A stretch of DNA of 64,000 nt, from the NCBI GenBank assembly GCA_958510825.1, contig OY294047.1:52435365-52499364 (forward strand), written 5' to 3'. Below are positions 53,058 to 63,703 of this stretch, piece after piece. The notes beneath the pieces are model-generated. The model searched no databases, was not told the DNA's origin, and saw nothing but the letters and a program-made list of their open reading frames with translations. A program made the translations under genes and the position numbers. The stretch comes from Brachypterus glaber (taxonomy: Eukaryota > Arthropoda > Insecta > Coleoptera > Kateretidae). How positions within the stretch are numbered: the stretch's first letter is position 1; every line of letters begins with the position of its first letter.

Positions 53058-53495
53058 TGTTTAGGTTTCGTTCAAATAATAAATATAAATTTATTATTTC
53101 CCTTTAAAATAAAGGGAAATTTAGCCCAGTGAATCTGGCAACGCCGCAATGCGTGAAATTGTGGCTCATCCGGGTTGATCGAAGTCACATGGAAACAGTA
53201 GTAATTAGTAATTAGTTCGGTACGCAGCACGTACAGTGATATTGTCAATCAATATCGCCGCCGGCCATTGCTGTTTCGGTCACTCGCTATGCAAAAAGGA
53301 AATTATAGATACCATCTATGATATACAGTTCCACTTCAACACAACAGTTTCGCGTTACTCAATATAGAGACAGGGCCTATCCATCACCACTTCTGAGCTC
53401 AGACATCACAAATCTAACATCAAGGTAAGTCCAATCTCTATGTTTCACGTATTTTCTTATCTCAAATTGTCGTTTTGAGACCCCAGGGTCCAACA
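53058..53495 (+). mobile_element. Solo LTR, copy 2 (438 bp)
   Basis: TGTTTAGG ... TCCAACA with GTGGG on both sides (53053-53057, 53496-53500): TG...CA ends and a 5-bp duplication, as for LTR retrotransposons. 5' splice signal CAAGGTAAGT at 53421-53430. No primer-binding site or gag-pol follows, so it arose by LTR-LTR recombination. Lineage (Bel/Pao, Gypsy or other) is not determinable. Confidence 0.9.
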
Positions 53496-53500
53496 GTGGG

Positions 53501-53914
53501 CGTTAAAAAATGTAGGCCTGAACGAAATTTATAATATAGAGAAATAGGGGGAAAACCCTACTTCTATATTAGCTATAAACTTGAAATTTGGCATGTACAT
53601 GGAGTATTCCCCACGACCCCAGAAAATTTTCGAAATTTGGCCTTCGGCCTACCTAACCGCCCAACTGGCGAAAAAGAGAGAACTAATTATAGTTATTAGA
53701 TAATCCGTGCAAAGAATGGGCTTGGATGATTCCTAATTAATTGAAATTTGGGTAAAACATCTCATCACATATATTTGAATGTTCAGATTAGAATTCCGAG
53801 AATTTCAAATTAAAGAATTATGACGTCATAACCTATCTCTTTTAACCATGAAAGTCTTGTAAAATCCTGAATAACTATTTTTCCTTCGTTAAATTAAAAA
53901 AAAAATCTTACATA
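53501..53914. other. Unassigned spacer
   Basis: AAACTTGAAATTTGGCATGT resembles the F-type string but ends are not visible. No gene. Confidence 0.45.
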
Positions 53915-54144
53915 AGGGAACGTTCAAGTATTACGTAACGCCAATTGTACCAAAATTCATACACTTCATACCCTGTTTCTCGCGTTATTATAGATTATAG
54001 AGATTTCATATTTTGGCTATCCCCCTAACAGGGGGTGTGTTAGGTAGCCAAAATATGAAATCTCTACTAAATAACGCGAGAAACGGGGTATGAAGTATAT
54101 GAATTTTGGTACAATTGGCGTTACGTAATAGTTGAACGTTCCCT
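53915..54144. mobile_element. MITE KK, near-perfect 230-bp palindrome
   Basis: AGGGAACGTTCAAGTATTAC at one end and its inverse at the other. Arms of about 105 bp (GAGATTTCATATTTTGGCTA inner) meet at a CCCTAACAGGG core. Only a handful of mismatches. No frame. Confidence 0.85.
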
Positions 54145-54241
54145 AATATGTAAAATTGCTAAAGTAAAAAATGTTTTCAGATTTTTACAAATTTAGCGTT
54201 TTTTTACAATTTTGGCGAAGGCGCTGCTTAACGATATAAAT

Positions 54242-54505
54242 AATAGTTATTTATGGTACTAGTGGGTAACCTAGCGAGAGGGCAATATCGGTTTACCCAT
54301 GAGTGCCATACAAGGTTTTATCCAATAAATAGCTTAGGAATTCATATTTTTATTAAACATTTTAATGACATTTACAAGAAAATAATTTGATAAGTGACAG
54401 TTGAGTGGGTAAAATAAATAATTTTTACGCGGGGGTTATTATTGAGTTTATCAATTTAAAATAAAGCTGGTAATTGGTCTCATTATCTGTATGTATTGGA
54501 TAAAA
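54242..54505 (+). mobile_element. Family R hairpin element, copy 3 (hairpin tip deleted)
   Basis: Starts TAATAGTTATTTATGGTACT and ends TATTGGATAAA as R1. GGGTAACCTAGCGAGAGGGC replaces the hairpin apex, so about 45 bp of the palindrome are gone. Confidence 0.8.
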
Positions 54506-54830
54506 AATATTTTCCGAGTTTCACAGATTCAACGAAAATACATTCTTGGCAATTATAAATGATTTAAATAATTTTCGCTCAAATTGAATTGTAAACATTT
54601 TAATTCGTTGACAGCCCCTGAATAAATCAATCTTGGATAATGACTTGACACTTTCGCTTTATTGATTGAGAAATGAATATACATTCAATGAAATGTTGAT
54701 TCTTTGTGAACGTCTATTAGCCCTTCCATGGCCGCCTACTCCAACCCATTTGGTTGGTGTAACCAGAAATCTGGTAAGGGCTACAACTTGTTTTGCCCCA
54801 CAAATTATGCTTATCAGAAACAAAACTTAG
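54506..54830. other. Unassigned spacer
   Basis: No gene. Its last 15 bp, AGAAACAAAACTTAG (54816-54830), are the left target duplication of the LINE insertion. Confidence 0.5.
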
Positions 54831-54922
54831 TAGTAGTAGTAGTAAATTTTTGGATTGGCCAAAGCTGGACAACTAGGCCATTTCTGGCCCTTTTTGTCAC
54901 CCCAGGCAATCCCAGCCATTTA

Positions 54923-55132
54923 CTAATTTGAGTCCTCCTTGAACCTGCCCGTCCTTTCAATAAAGGTCAGGATATTGGCCCAGGGGAGATCTCTTAGTTC
55001 CTCTTGGTTGAGTCTTTGAGTTTCAAAGACTTGCAACCTGATCCTGTCGTATCTGACGCACTCGGCTAAGTAATGAGAGGATGTTTCATCCTCTCCGCAC
55101 TCTGGGCGTTGCGGACTCTCTAGAATCCGCAT
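54923..55132 (-). pseudogene. LINE C-terminal Cys/His tail
   Basis: About 69 codons with PECGEDETSSHYLAECVRYD, the C-x2-C/E-x-T-x2-H-x4-C pattern that follows RNase H in many non-LTR elements. The first Cys position reads Pro-Glu-Cys here. It overlaps the RNase H frame by 47 bp in a different phase, so one indel separates them. Confidence 0.8.
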
Positions 55133-55808
55133 TGTTGCCCGTGAGGATCCCTACAAGTTGCCTGAGTGCAGTTCTTCCTTTTTCCAGCAACCAGTCGGTC
55201 TTTGATTTGCGGTCGACCGCCCTCCATTGCTCCTTTAGCTTGGTATAAGCCCACTCGTCGAGAGCGGTCTTTACCTGCTTCCTTGTAACCTCCAATATAG
55301 GTTCCGGCCCCGTGCAGGCCATCCCTGATCCGAGTCTTGCAAGTTCATCTGCCTTCTCGTTTCCGGGAATTCCAATATGGCCCGGTACCCATACCAGTTG
55401 AACGTTTTTGGTCCTTGCTAACTCTTCCAAGGCTTCTGCACACTCCCTGACTAGGAGTGACCTAGTGCTGGGATTGCACAATGCCTGTAGAGCGGCTTGA
55501 CTGTCCGAGCAGATGTATATATCGTGCCCCCGGTGCTGCCTTATTTCCCTGCAATTTGCCGCCTCCTGTATGACATTGACCTCAGCCTGGAAGACAGTGG
55601 AAAAGCGGCCAAGTGGAAAACTCTTTTGCAAATCCAGGTCCTCCACGAAGAGTCCTGCCCCAGAGCTTTGGATGCCTTCCATACGCAAGCCGTCTGTATA
55701 GCACACCAAAGCGTTTGGCGCAAATTGTATTTCTTTCTTTTCCCATTCCTCCTTTGTCGGAATCCTGAGAGAGAAACTTCTATCTAACTTTAAGGTCCTC
55801 TGCTTCAA
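55086..55808 (-). pseudogene. LINE RNase H domain
   Basis: A 240-codon frame. RNase H1 catalytic set in order: Asp in CYTDG (about residue 38), Glu in FQAEVNVI (about 75), Asp in CSDSQAAL (about 102), Asp in NEKADELAR (about 153), with WVPGHIGIPGN before it. All four acidic residues are kept. The 3' side continues into the Cys/His tail only after a frame change near 55120. The preceding minus-strand segment (55809-55947) reads ASFLRLRDSGSWMGGKANYG in another frame, which is the end of the RT region. The TTG at 55808 is not a true start. Confidence 0.85.
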
Positions 55809-55962
55809 TCACTCTGATACTACTAATTGGGATATCCCTTTCGGAGATATCAGCGATTTTGCCATGACCGTAGTTCGCCTTCCCGCCCATCCAACTACCA
55901 GAGTCCCTAAGTCTGAGAAAGCTAGCCATTGCCTCCTTCTGGATCCAAGAAACAAAACTTAG

Positions 55963-56726
55963 ATTTTATTAAAATAATTTTATAAATTTTAATAAATTTT
56001 TTAAACAAGAATCATATTACCACATAATGACGCGACTATCGAAGGGTTAACACTGAAAAATATCCTATTGAATAAAATATTCGCTCTCATCAAAAGAATA
56101 AAATGCTTTCCATTTCGAGCTCCATTGTGACTATTTTTCTCTTTAATTAACACTTCGTATCCTGCAACTTGTGGCTTTCCTTCTTACGGCCTTTAAGGTC
56201 ATCAAAGCACAGTGGCACATGTTAAATTTGCGCCACTACACACAAAATCCGTAAAATGGGTAATTTTAAATTACCATTATCATTTTGCGAGAGAAATAAT
56301 GACCCAAAAGTCCAAACGAAAGTTGCAAACGCAGTAGAGGTCCGACGCCTACCAGGCTCAGCTAGCCAGTCGGGCGGACGGGTGAGGTGAATTGTATGCG
56401 TTTTAAAGCGAGGATCGTGACGTGGAAAGGAGCGGCAATCCGAACCTGCGGATTTGCAAGTCACGCCTACCTCGCTCTTTGCTCGACAAAGAAAAAATCA
56501 ATCAATCAATCAAACAGCTGCACTCGTTTGTAAATACCATACGCGTTTACTTGTTTGTTGTTGTATTCTATGCAATATATAGTGGTTGGCGCATATACAA
56601 CTATTTATTGTTGTATACTATAACCCACTCCCACTCCTAGAAAACATCACAGTGTCAAGCTGCTGCAGCAGCATGCTCTTTAACTGGTTTCAACTGCAGC
56701 AGGGCTATTGCGGGGATTGGAGATTA
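55963..56726. other. Unassigned stretch with GC-richer patch and (AATC)n
   Basis: 56300-56480 is GC-rich (GGCTCAGCTAGCCAGTCGGG, GGAGCGGCAATCCGAACCTG) and ends at AAAATCAATCAATCAATCAA (about 56497-56515), like the tail of an unlisted SINE. CTGCTGCAGCAGCATGCTC at 56663. Frames of 80 and 72 codons carry no motif. A worn first exon or SINE cannot be told apart. Confidence 0.4.
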
Positions 56727-57150
56727 CACGGAAAAAAAAATTATAGCTAGGAGCGCTATAACACACATACCAAGCAAATTATAATCGCTTATTATATAAA
56801 TACAAGGCTTTCTCTTACAATTATGGCAGTCAGTGTAAAAATTTATATGAAATACTTTAATTGTTTAGTGAATAATAAAATATAACAAATAGTATGGCAT
56901 TTATAGCTTAAATAGATTTAATTATTGTCCGTGCTAATAATTTTTATAATATAATAAAATTTCTGTAAATTTATAATAGTGCCTGTAATAAATATAATCG
57001 TGTCTGTAATATATATAATCGTTTCCAATTTATTTTTAACATTATTAGTTATTGTGTCCCTTATAATCTATAGCTTAAATCACTATAATTTGCCACTGTT
57101 ACCAAATATCTTATAATGTATAGCGCAGAGCCCACTAATTTCTTTCCGTG
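56727..57150 (+). mobile_element. Family H element, copy 4 (424 bp)
   Basis: CACGGAAA ... TTTCCGTG with TA on both sides (56725-56726, 57151-57152). Near identical to the other three. No empty-site paralogue for this one. Confidence 0.9.
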
Positions 57151-57152
57151 TA

Positions 57153-57515
57153 CAGCGGCCACACTGTTCAAGTGTAAACGAGGCTTAATACTTCAACTGC
57201 AGTCTTTAATCAGGCAATCAATATGCGGATTAATTTGTTAAATAATAAATAATTTAGCTATAAATAAAACCGTTTATATAAATTAGTCACTGTGTGTTGA
57301 TTTCAACCGCACCCCATTAAAAGTGGGCCGACCCGGCCGGAATATGGGTCATGGCACGGTTTGCGGATGACAACGTATAACTAAAAGTCTGGCAAGAGTT
57401 CAAAAGAAACCTGGAATTGATTTGTCTAATGATCTTTTCAGCAACTGTTTACAGCTGGAAAACTGGTGAAAATTTTCAACCAGTTATTTGTTTCCGTCTA
57501 AATTTTATATTTGTC
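57153..57515. other. Unassigned spacer
   Basis: No gene; CCGACCCGGCCGG at 57330 is an isolated GC-rich string. Confidence 0.45.
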
Positions 57516-57900
57516 TTAACCCTTTGAGCTCCAGTGGGACATATGTGTCCCATCCTGTTTTAAGTTCTCACCTGTGCACTGCATGCCCCCTTTTACGTTG
57601 TAAAATTATTTAAGGGTTTTTTTTAGTGCTTGGAGCGTATTTCTACCAAATTTTATTAACAGTGGCAAAGCTACTTTTGTATTTTTTATCGTAATAAAAA
57701 TTTTAATTTTAAAATAACAATTATGTTATACTATACCCAGTGGTTTGGCTGTGACATATACATATAATCCGACTAAGATGCCTACTGAGTCATATATGTA
57801 CCCCTTTTTTTTTCTATGTAAAATATCGATGGTCTTGCGCGCAAAGGTGCTAAGTATATAGGAAAACCTTATGCACTTAGCACCTTTGTTCGCTAGACCA
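57516..57900 (+). mobile_element. piggyBac-like left end (partner end not found)
   Basis: TTAA followed by CCCTTTGAGCTCC, then a palindrome TGGGACATATGTGTCCCA. TTAA plus CCCTTTG is the usual start of piggyBac-like elements. No matching AAAGGGTTAA was found to the right, so the limit given is only the end of the hairpin at 57830-57900. No transposase. Confidence 0.5.
57830..57900. repeat. 71-nt hairpin, pre-miRNA-like
   Basis: TGGTCTTGCGCGCAAAGGTG with CTAAGTATATAGG pairs with CCTTATGCACTTAG and CACCTTTGTTCGCTAGACCA around an AAAA loop. About 28 of 33 pairs. It lies downstream of the piggyBac-like end and may be part of that element. Confidence 0.6.
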
Positions 57901-58050
57901 ATAATATGTTTCATAGGTACAACAAAAAAACCGGCAAGACCAGTTATAACTCAAAAAAGTCGATACAAAAAATAAATTAAATTGGGTCTAGTATAACTAG
58001 TATATATTTAGTTATATAACTAAATTTTATATATGTTAATAGTATAACTA

Positions 58051-58631
58051 TAGTCCGTCCAATTATGCAAGATAGAAGTTTAAAATTCTCGCGATTTTTA
58101 AGCTACATCATTGGTTAAAAACTCGTACCTTTTAACATATAAAATATTGTGACATTTTTTATCTATGACAATGATTGACGGTCGTTAAAGCTAATAAAAG
58201 AAGAGAAAGTTACATAAAAAATAGTTATACTTAATGTTATTTTGTATGGTATTGAAATAGGTACTTTTTTGGTATATTCTTTATACACTCACACTAAATT
58301 AGCATATTCTACATATTGTACAAACGTAAATTATATTGAACACAAAGAAAACGTCAAATTTTTAGGTTAAAATTACAACTTAAGGCCTATCCAGGGTCTC
58401 GCATAACAACCATTACAAGATACATGACGACACATCAAGCCAATCCTGGCATCGCATTCTTATGTACTATGCTTGTTATGCGAGTCTTCGGATAAACTCT
58501 TCCGAGGAAAACAGTATCGACATCCGTTAAGTTTTTGATACACTAAGATTTATGCATAATTATGCTATTTATGCGCTCTGTGGTGCAAAACGGACCGCGT
58601 CCCTTACTATCTTGCATAACTGAACGGAGTA
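58051..58631 (+). mobile_element. Family G MITE, copy 4 (full length, 581 bp)
   Basis: TA on both sides (58049-58050, 58632-58633). Ends TAGTCCGTCCAATTATGC and the inverse of TACTCCGTTCAGTTATGC. The target is the outer edge of a Y hairpin: Y1 has the unoccupied TATAACTAGTATGGAAT (reverse of 6404-6420). Confidence 0.9.
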
Positions 58632-58633
58632 TA

Positions 58634-58760
58634 GTATGGAATAGGCAATATTCTGCGCGAGCGGAAAGTTAGTCATAGGAGCCAGTAGGCGGAATGAATA
58701 TTCCATACGTTTTATAGACAAAACTTTTTCTTCGACTGAAAATATTAAACGTTGGCTAAT
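58634..58760 (-). repeat. Family Y hairpin fragment (Y3)
   Basis: GTATGGAATAGGCAATATTC ... GGAATGAATATTCCATAC, then AACTTTTTCTTCGACTG, the reverse of the Y1 right end (6285-6412). The rest of Y is absent. Confidence 0.7.
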
Positions 58761-59089
58761 TTTGGGCAAAAAACGCCTAATTTATGCTATTTTCATTTAA
58801 AAATTAAGCTATTTTCCTCTTGAGGGGCGGTTGATCACACTTTTCCCCTGGATTCTCTCCTGGGCGATTTATTTTAAAGTACAGAGCAGAATAGTTTATA
58901 TTTTTAAAAAATTAAGACGCAATAACCTTATAACGTTTTTCTTTAAAAAGATGAAAAAAAGGATAAATATTCCATTAAAAGACGTAAAAATGATAAAGCA
59001 CGTAATGTTTCGTTCTACAACAAAATAGTACATATATCTATAGATATGATGTTTTCATTATAATTTTAATACCAATTAAATTAACATTT
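58761..59089. other. Unassigned AT-rich spacer
   Basis: No gene; the 65-codon frame has no motif. Confidence 0.5.
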
Positions 59090-59614
59090 TTTTCTATTTT
59101 GCGACATTTATAAGCTCATAATCACAAACATTTTGCGTGTTCTTATAGGCCCGTAAGAGGTCTCTACTTTTTTTTCTTTTGGGTTGGCAACAGACAAAAG
59201 TCTATCTCTTAACGTTTGCCGTGCAATTGTGAACTTCGGTTTAAAGTTTAATTATCTACAAAATTTTGTGTTTAGGTTATGTTTTACCGTGTTAAAATTG
59301 TGGCTTGGTTACTTGCAGTGAAAAAGAGTAGAAATTACTATAAAATATATCAAAATAATATTCGTTCTTAGAATTTTAAATATGGCGAAAACTGTAATGC
59401 CAATTCGAAACAAAAATCCCTAAATCAGTCATCAATTTAAATGTAAGTTTTTTAAAATTTTAGAGCAAAATAGAAAAAATATATAAAGCACTCGTTTCAT
59501 AACACGTTTTTAGCGCACTAGTACTTTAGAAAACTCACCGCAAGCGGCTCGTTTTCTAAACTTGTACTCGTGCGCTAAAAACGAATGTATTACTAGTACT
59601 TTAATATACTATTA
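59090..59614 (-). mobile_element. Family P hairpin element, copy 4 (inverted)
   Basis: Reverse of P1/P3, complete: TTTCTATTTTGCGAC on the left, hairpin with tip ACCGCAAGCGGC, and CTTTAATATACTATTA at the right. Confidence 0.85.
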
Positions 59615-59763
59615 CATGTTTACATGCTACAATGTATTGCTACATTCTTTAAGCTGCGTTTTAAATATCATAAATATAAAATTTTATGCTCTAAAATCCT
59701 AAAATTTAAAATATAAGATATATTTTCTTTTATAAGAAAATATTTAGAACACTTTTAATATTT

Positions 59764-60280
59764 TTTTTCACTACTAGCTTTAGAACATACCATTATTTAT
59801 CATGTTTTCAGACTGTGAAATCGATTTTCTTCACCTATAGCAATAATAATTTTTTCTCTCCTAGTAGGAGTAAATTTTATAAACAACTGATTTCTGTCAC
59901 TTTAGATGTTTGAGTTCTTTGTGCAATTTTTACTAATTAAACCCAAGACAATAGTTTTAAATAACTTTTTATTTGTTAAATATAACTAATTACAATTATT
60001 ACCAATTAATACAATCAATAATCAGCTAAATATTATGAAAAAAATTTAAAAAAAAAACTTAATTTTTAAATATCAGTTTAAAGTATTTATTTGAGCAAAT
60101 GTCATTGATCAAGGCTACTTGATTTTTATAAAAATTTCAAGAAATATCATCTGTTAATAATTTATTTTATTATTTGAATAAAAATAGTTAAATAGTGCTA
60201 GTAGTGAAAAAACTAATATATAAAGTACGGTAGAGAAGACTATTATAGCCTCGCACTCTTAAATCCCTCGCTGCTACGCA
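59764..60280 (-). mobile_element. Family N hairpin element, copy 2 (hairpin cut)
   Basis: Body ends TTTTTTTTCACTACTAGC and GCTAGTAGTGAAAAAAC. The hairpin block follows at 60220-60280 but stops just past the apex (CTGCTACGCAG, i.e. GCGTAGC on the family strand), so the outer arm is lost. Confidence 0.8.
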
Positions 60281-60543
60281 GATCATTGTATTTTTATGAC
60301 AGAGAATGTCCGAAAAATGAGACAGAATGGATATAATACTTGATATTGTTATAAAAGGGACATAAATCAACAAAATGAAAGAAAATAGCTTATAAACGAT
60401 GATAAACAAATATTTGTACAATTTCATAAGAATTTTCCGATTGAGAAAACAATGGAAAAATTATTACATCTATATATATAACTGATAGTATAGTGCCGTG
60501 CTATTTCAGAAGAGAGTATTTACAGTTTAAATAATTATAATAA

Positions 60544-60834
60544 ATTTTATCCAATACATACAGATAATAAGACAATTACCAGCTTTATTTTAAATAGATA
60601 ACTCAATACTAACCCCCGCGTGGCTTTTATTTTTAATTATTTTCTTGTAAATGTCATTAAAATTTTTAATAAAAATATGAATTCCTAAGCTATTTATTGG
60701 ATAAAACCTTGTATGGCACTCATGGGTAAACCGATATTGCCCTCTAGAATATTAACCTGCTTGGCTGACGCCTCGCAGGTTAATTTTCTCATGGGCAATA
60801 TCTTACTTTACCCACTAGTACCATAAATAACTAT
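60544..60834 (-). mobile_element. Family R hairpin element, copy 4
   Basis: As R2, with about 50 bp of the body missing near 60635. Hairpin intact with one arm mutation (GAATATTAACC). The 60281-60543 interval before it is unassigned. Confidence 0.85.
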
Positions 60835-60969
60835 TAAGTATTGATATAATAAAACTTTATTTGTTAGAATTAAACAGATTTATCGACCCAAAATTAATGT
60901 AATTTTTACTGATATTACGTACACTTTTGTCGTAAAATTATAATTATTATAGGTTAAGGTACTATTGCT

Positions 60970-61375
60970 TTCCCATTTCGAAAATTTTCATAAATTTTGG
61001 GAAAGCCTTGTATTCGTACAAATATTTCCATTTTTTTACGTATTTTTGTGTTTTATGACGTTTTTTGTCGATATAAATCAATTTCTAGCAAAAAAAAAAT
61101 TGTCGGTCGGTAGATTGATCGGTCGGTCGTTCTATCCGGGAAATATTGTGGGAACGATAACTTAAGAACGCTTTAAGTAAGAGACTTGAAATTCGGCATA
61201 AACAATCCTGCTCGGGATTGTTTTTGGTAAACACTTTGGTGGGGCAAGGGGGGCAAATCGGGAAAATACAATATTTTTTCACAAAAAGTTGAAAATTTGC
61301 TATATTCCTAGAGGTCTTTTCAGGTTGTAATGGGGGTGAAGGGGTAAACATTTTTAAATATTTTAGTCAAAATTG
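60970..61375 (+). repeat. Family F segment, copy 2
   Basis: Starts with the string shared with 33846-33950, then a GTCGGTCGGTAGATTGATCG tract, then CGATAACTTAAGAACGCTTT and TTGTTTTTGGTAAACA shared with 17690-17860. It is therefore the most complete F copy, though its ends are not visible. Confidence 0.65.
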
Positions 61376-62172
61376 GTATATCGTCGGCTAAGTAGTAAGT
61401 TAAAAATAATTTAGAACTATTCTTGAATTAAAAATATTTATAAAATATTTAAAATATTTATAATTCTAAATTATTCTTAACAGGTGGATAACAAATACAT
61501 ACATACATTCTTGTATCACTACATTTTCACTGGGCACTTTTTATTTGACACGAAGAAACACGGAGTAAAACTGAATAACCTCTGACTTTTTGCATGTCTT
61601 TATATATGATGTTAAACAATAAATTAATATTAAAATTTAGTTGGCAATGCTTTTAGTTAACAAAATCTTTAGATTATTTAAGGATAAAGATAAGCACCCA
61701 TGGCCCCCTCCCTAAATCCGCCCATGGCTGAAAGCACGTTTGCGAGTTGGCTAGATTTTTTTAATGTCTTCACTTTCTTAACAGAAAGCGTCACTCTAAT
61801 CAAGAGTCTCGACTTTTAAAAATGTGCCTTTCGTCTTGTCTTAATTTTATAAATTACACTTTTGTCTTGACAAGAAAACTGACTCGAGAAACCCAAGACG
61901 CAACAGATCTATTGAAGGTCTAAAGTTATTAAGGAAAAAAAAAACAGAAAAGAAAAAATAAAATTTACCCCGCTTTATTTTTTAAGTAAATGTGTCAATT
62001 TTTGTTTTCTACATCCCTAAAACGTAATAATTTTTATCCGTCCTATCTAACCACCATTTCTTTTGTCTGCCGTTCCATTCTTTCGGGTGACATGTACAAA
62101 TCTATAGATTTTGTGTGTGATATTCCAGGAGAAAACGGCGGTTTTAGATATTTCGCAGTAAAGTTCTTTCTT
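61376..62172. other. Unassigned spacer
   Basis: No gene. CATGGCCCCCTCCCTAAATC at 61699 resembles a worn hAT-type end without partner. The 61-codon frame at 61990-62175 shows no motif. Confidence 0.45.
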
Positions 62173-62329
62173 TAAGTGCCTATTCACAAGCTCGCATAAG
62201 AACATAAAACATAACAATGCGATGACATGATGGGCTTGATGGGCCGCCATGTATCTTGTAAGCCAATCACGACATCGCATTCTTATGTTTTATGTTCTTA
62301 TGCAAGTTTCTTGATATGCCTTAACACTA
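62173..62329. repeat. Large hairpin related to the G-family internal stem
   Basis: GCCTATTCACAAGCTCGCAT with AAGAACATAAAACATAA pairs with TTATGTTTTATGTTCTTATG and CAAGTTTCTTGATATGCC. The centre has GGGCTTGATGGGCC and ATGTATCTTGTAAGCC, like the centre of the G stem. No G ends flank it. Confidence 0.65.
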
Positions 62330-63518
62330 TACCTAGAAAACCAAAATAGCTCAAAACTAGTGCATTACAAGCGATTATTATCATAAATAATTACACAAGA
62401 GACTGAGAATTATGCGGGAGTAATTTACTGTTTTCATGAAAATTCGTTGTCTGGAAATAATTACGACCGGGGCAAATAATATGTAAAATATAACAGTGTC
62501 TTAAATAAAAAGTCTACTTTTTGTAGTTTTTGTTTTCTTTTTCCGTACTTTGTTAATAGATATAACCGTCAACAAGAACTTTTTTACAGACCAAAACTAG
62601 CTTTTTATGTCATAAAAAGTTTATGTCATAACATTAACCGTTATGATGTGATAATACATTTTTTCGTACTTTTACCACGTCTAATTGGTAAATCCTAGAT
62701 TTAGCACGTTAATCCTAGGATTAACCAAACTTCGGACTTTTACTGTAACATATACATTTTTTGTTTTAAGTCTTAATAAATAAGTTTGATTTACACCAAA
62801 GAGTGCTTTTTGATTAACGTGCTGTGACGTCAGGCTAGCATTCTCGCGTTGAATGAACTTTAGAAACATCCTTAAAATGTCAACAAATTCATACAACAAA
62901 AAAGTACTATCAATGAATTTTTTCATAAAAATATTAAAAAGTCCAAAAAGTTATAGGGTGCGCCACTTTAAATTATATATTTACGGCTTGTTACTCAATA
63001 AAACACTTAAAGGTACTTTTCAGGAGAGAATGAACACTGTTTTTTTTGCTAATTTATAAACAAACATTTAATTTTTAAACTCGATATTAGATAAATCTTT
63101 TTCATAATGTACTTATATATTTCATAAATTCATGTTTTATTGATGTATGACAAATAGCGTCACTTCATCCAGCGGCGGTTTTTTGTTGTCGCTGGATGGA
63201 GAAACCCTATTGACAAAAAAAAACATTTTTCGTCATTTCCCAACTCTGTTCATATCTGCAAGAAACATCCCATATACAAGGAGAATCATCAATTTTATTG
63301 CGGCATTTATATTGAAAATGGGTCGATTTTTACCAGCCAAAGATGCCTGTCTTTACATAAGATATTTTTTTCGGGATGCTATCAATACATTTAAGAAGGT
63401 GGAGAGGATAAACGAAAATAAATGTTAAAATGATATTCTGTGTGTATGGTCTCAAGGAAATTATGTATTTCGGAATCCCAATTATTCGCGGAAGAGCAGG
63501 TTTAAGTCGGCTGCGCAT
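62330..63518. other. 1.2-kb unassigned stretch
   Basis: Hairpin CATCCAGCG / CGCTGGATG at 63166-63199 and TAATCCTAGGATTA at 62711-62724. Several 60-90-codon frames on both strands, none with motifs (63147-63428 is the longest, 93 codons). No gene called. Confidence 0.45.
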
Positions 63519-63703
63519 TGCTAAGTCCAGGACTTGTGTGGGCTAGTAGTAGAGGGAACCACCGGCTTATACTGACTTTCGAACCAGTTTTTTATTTTTT
63601 TTTATAGGCAGTGTCCGGTTCACTTATGCCTTCGCCAAATTTCAGTTATTAATTAACTGAAAAAGGCAAATCGGCGCCAGTGAGAATCGAACTCACGCTA
63701 AAG
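63519..63703 (-). mobile_element. tRNA-derived SINE, copy 3 (head partly lost)
   Basis: CTAAGTCCAGGACTTGTGTG through GGCGCCAGTGAGAATCGAAC matches SINE copy 1 with about 30 bp inserted (TTTTTTATTTTTTTTTATAG region). The B box is kept; the A box side is gone. Confidence 0.85.

Larger units (their letters stand above)
54831..55947 (-). mobile_element. LINE insertion with RNase H region, 15-bp target duplication
   Basis: Bounded by perfect 15-bp repeats AGAAACAAAACTTAG (54816-54830 and 55948-55962). The minus-strand 3' end is a (CTA)n tail (TTTACTACTACTACTA). GC content is well above the surroundings. Coding order on the minus strand: end of the RT region, RNase H, a Cys/His tail. At least two frame changes. 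RNase H after RT points to the I/Loa/Jockey side of non-LTR elements. Truncated at the 5' end. Confidence 0.9.

Noticed and set aside
55497..55787. Plus-strand frames opposite the RNase H region
   Set aside because: Shadows of the minus-strand LINE coding sequence.
56300..56515. Second tRNA-type SINE with (AATC)n tail
   Set aside because: A-box-like and B-box-like strings are present but in the wrong order and strand; only the tail resembles a SINE.
57516..58050. Complete piggyBac-like element
   Set aside because: Only the left end is visible; no AAAGGGTTAA partner was found, so the right limit is unknown.
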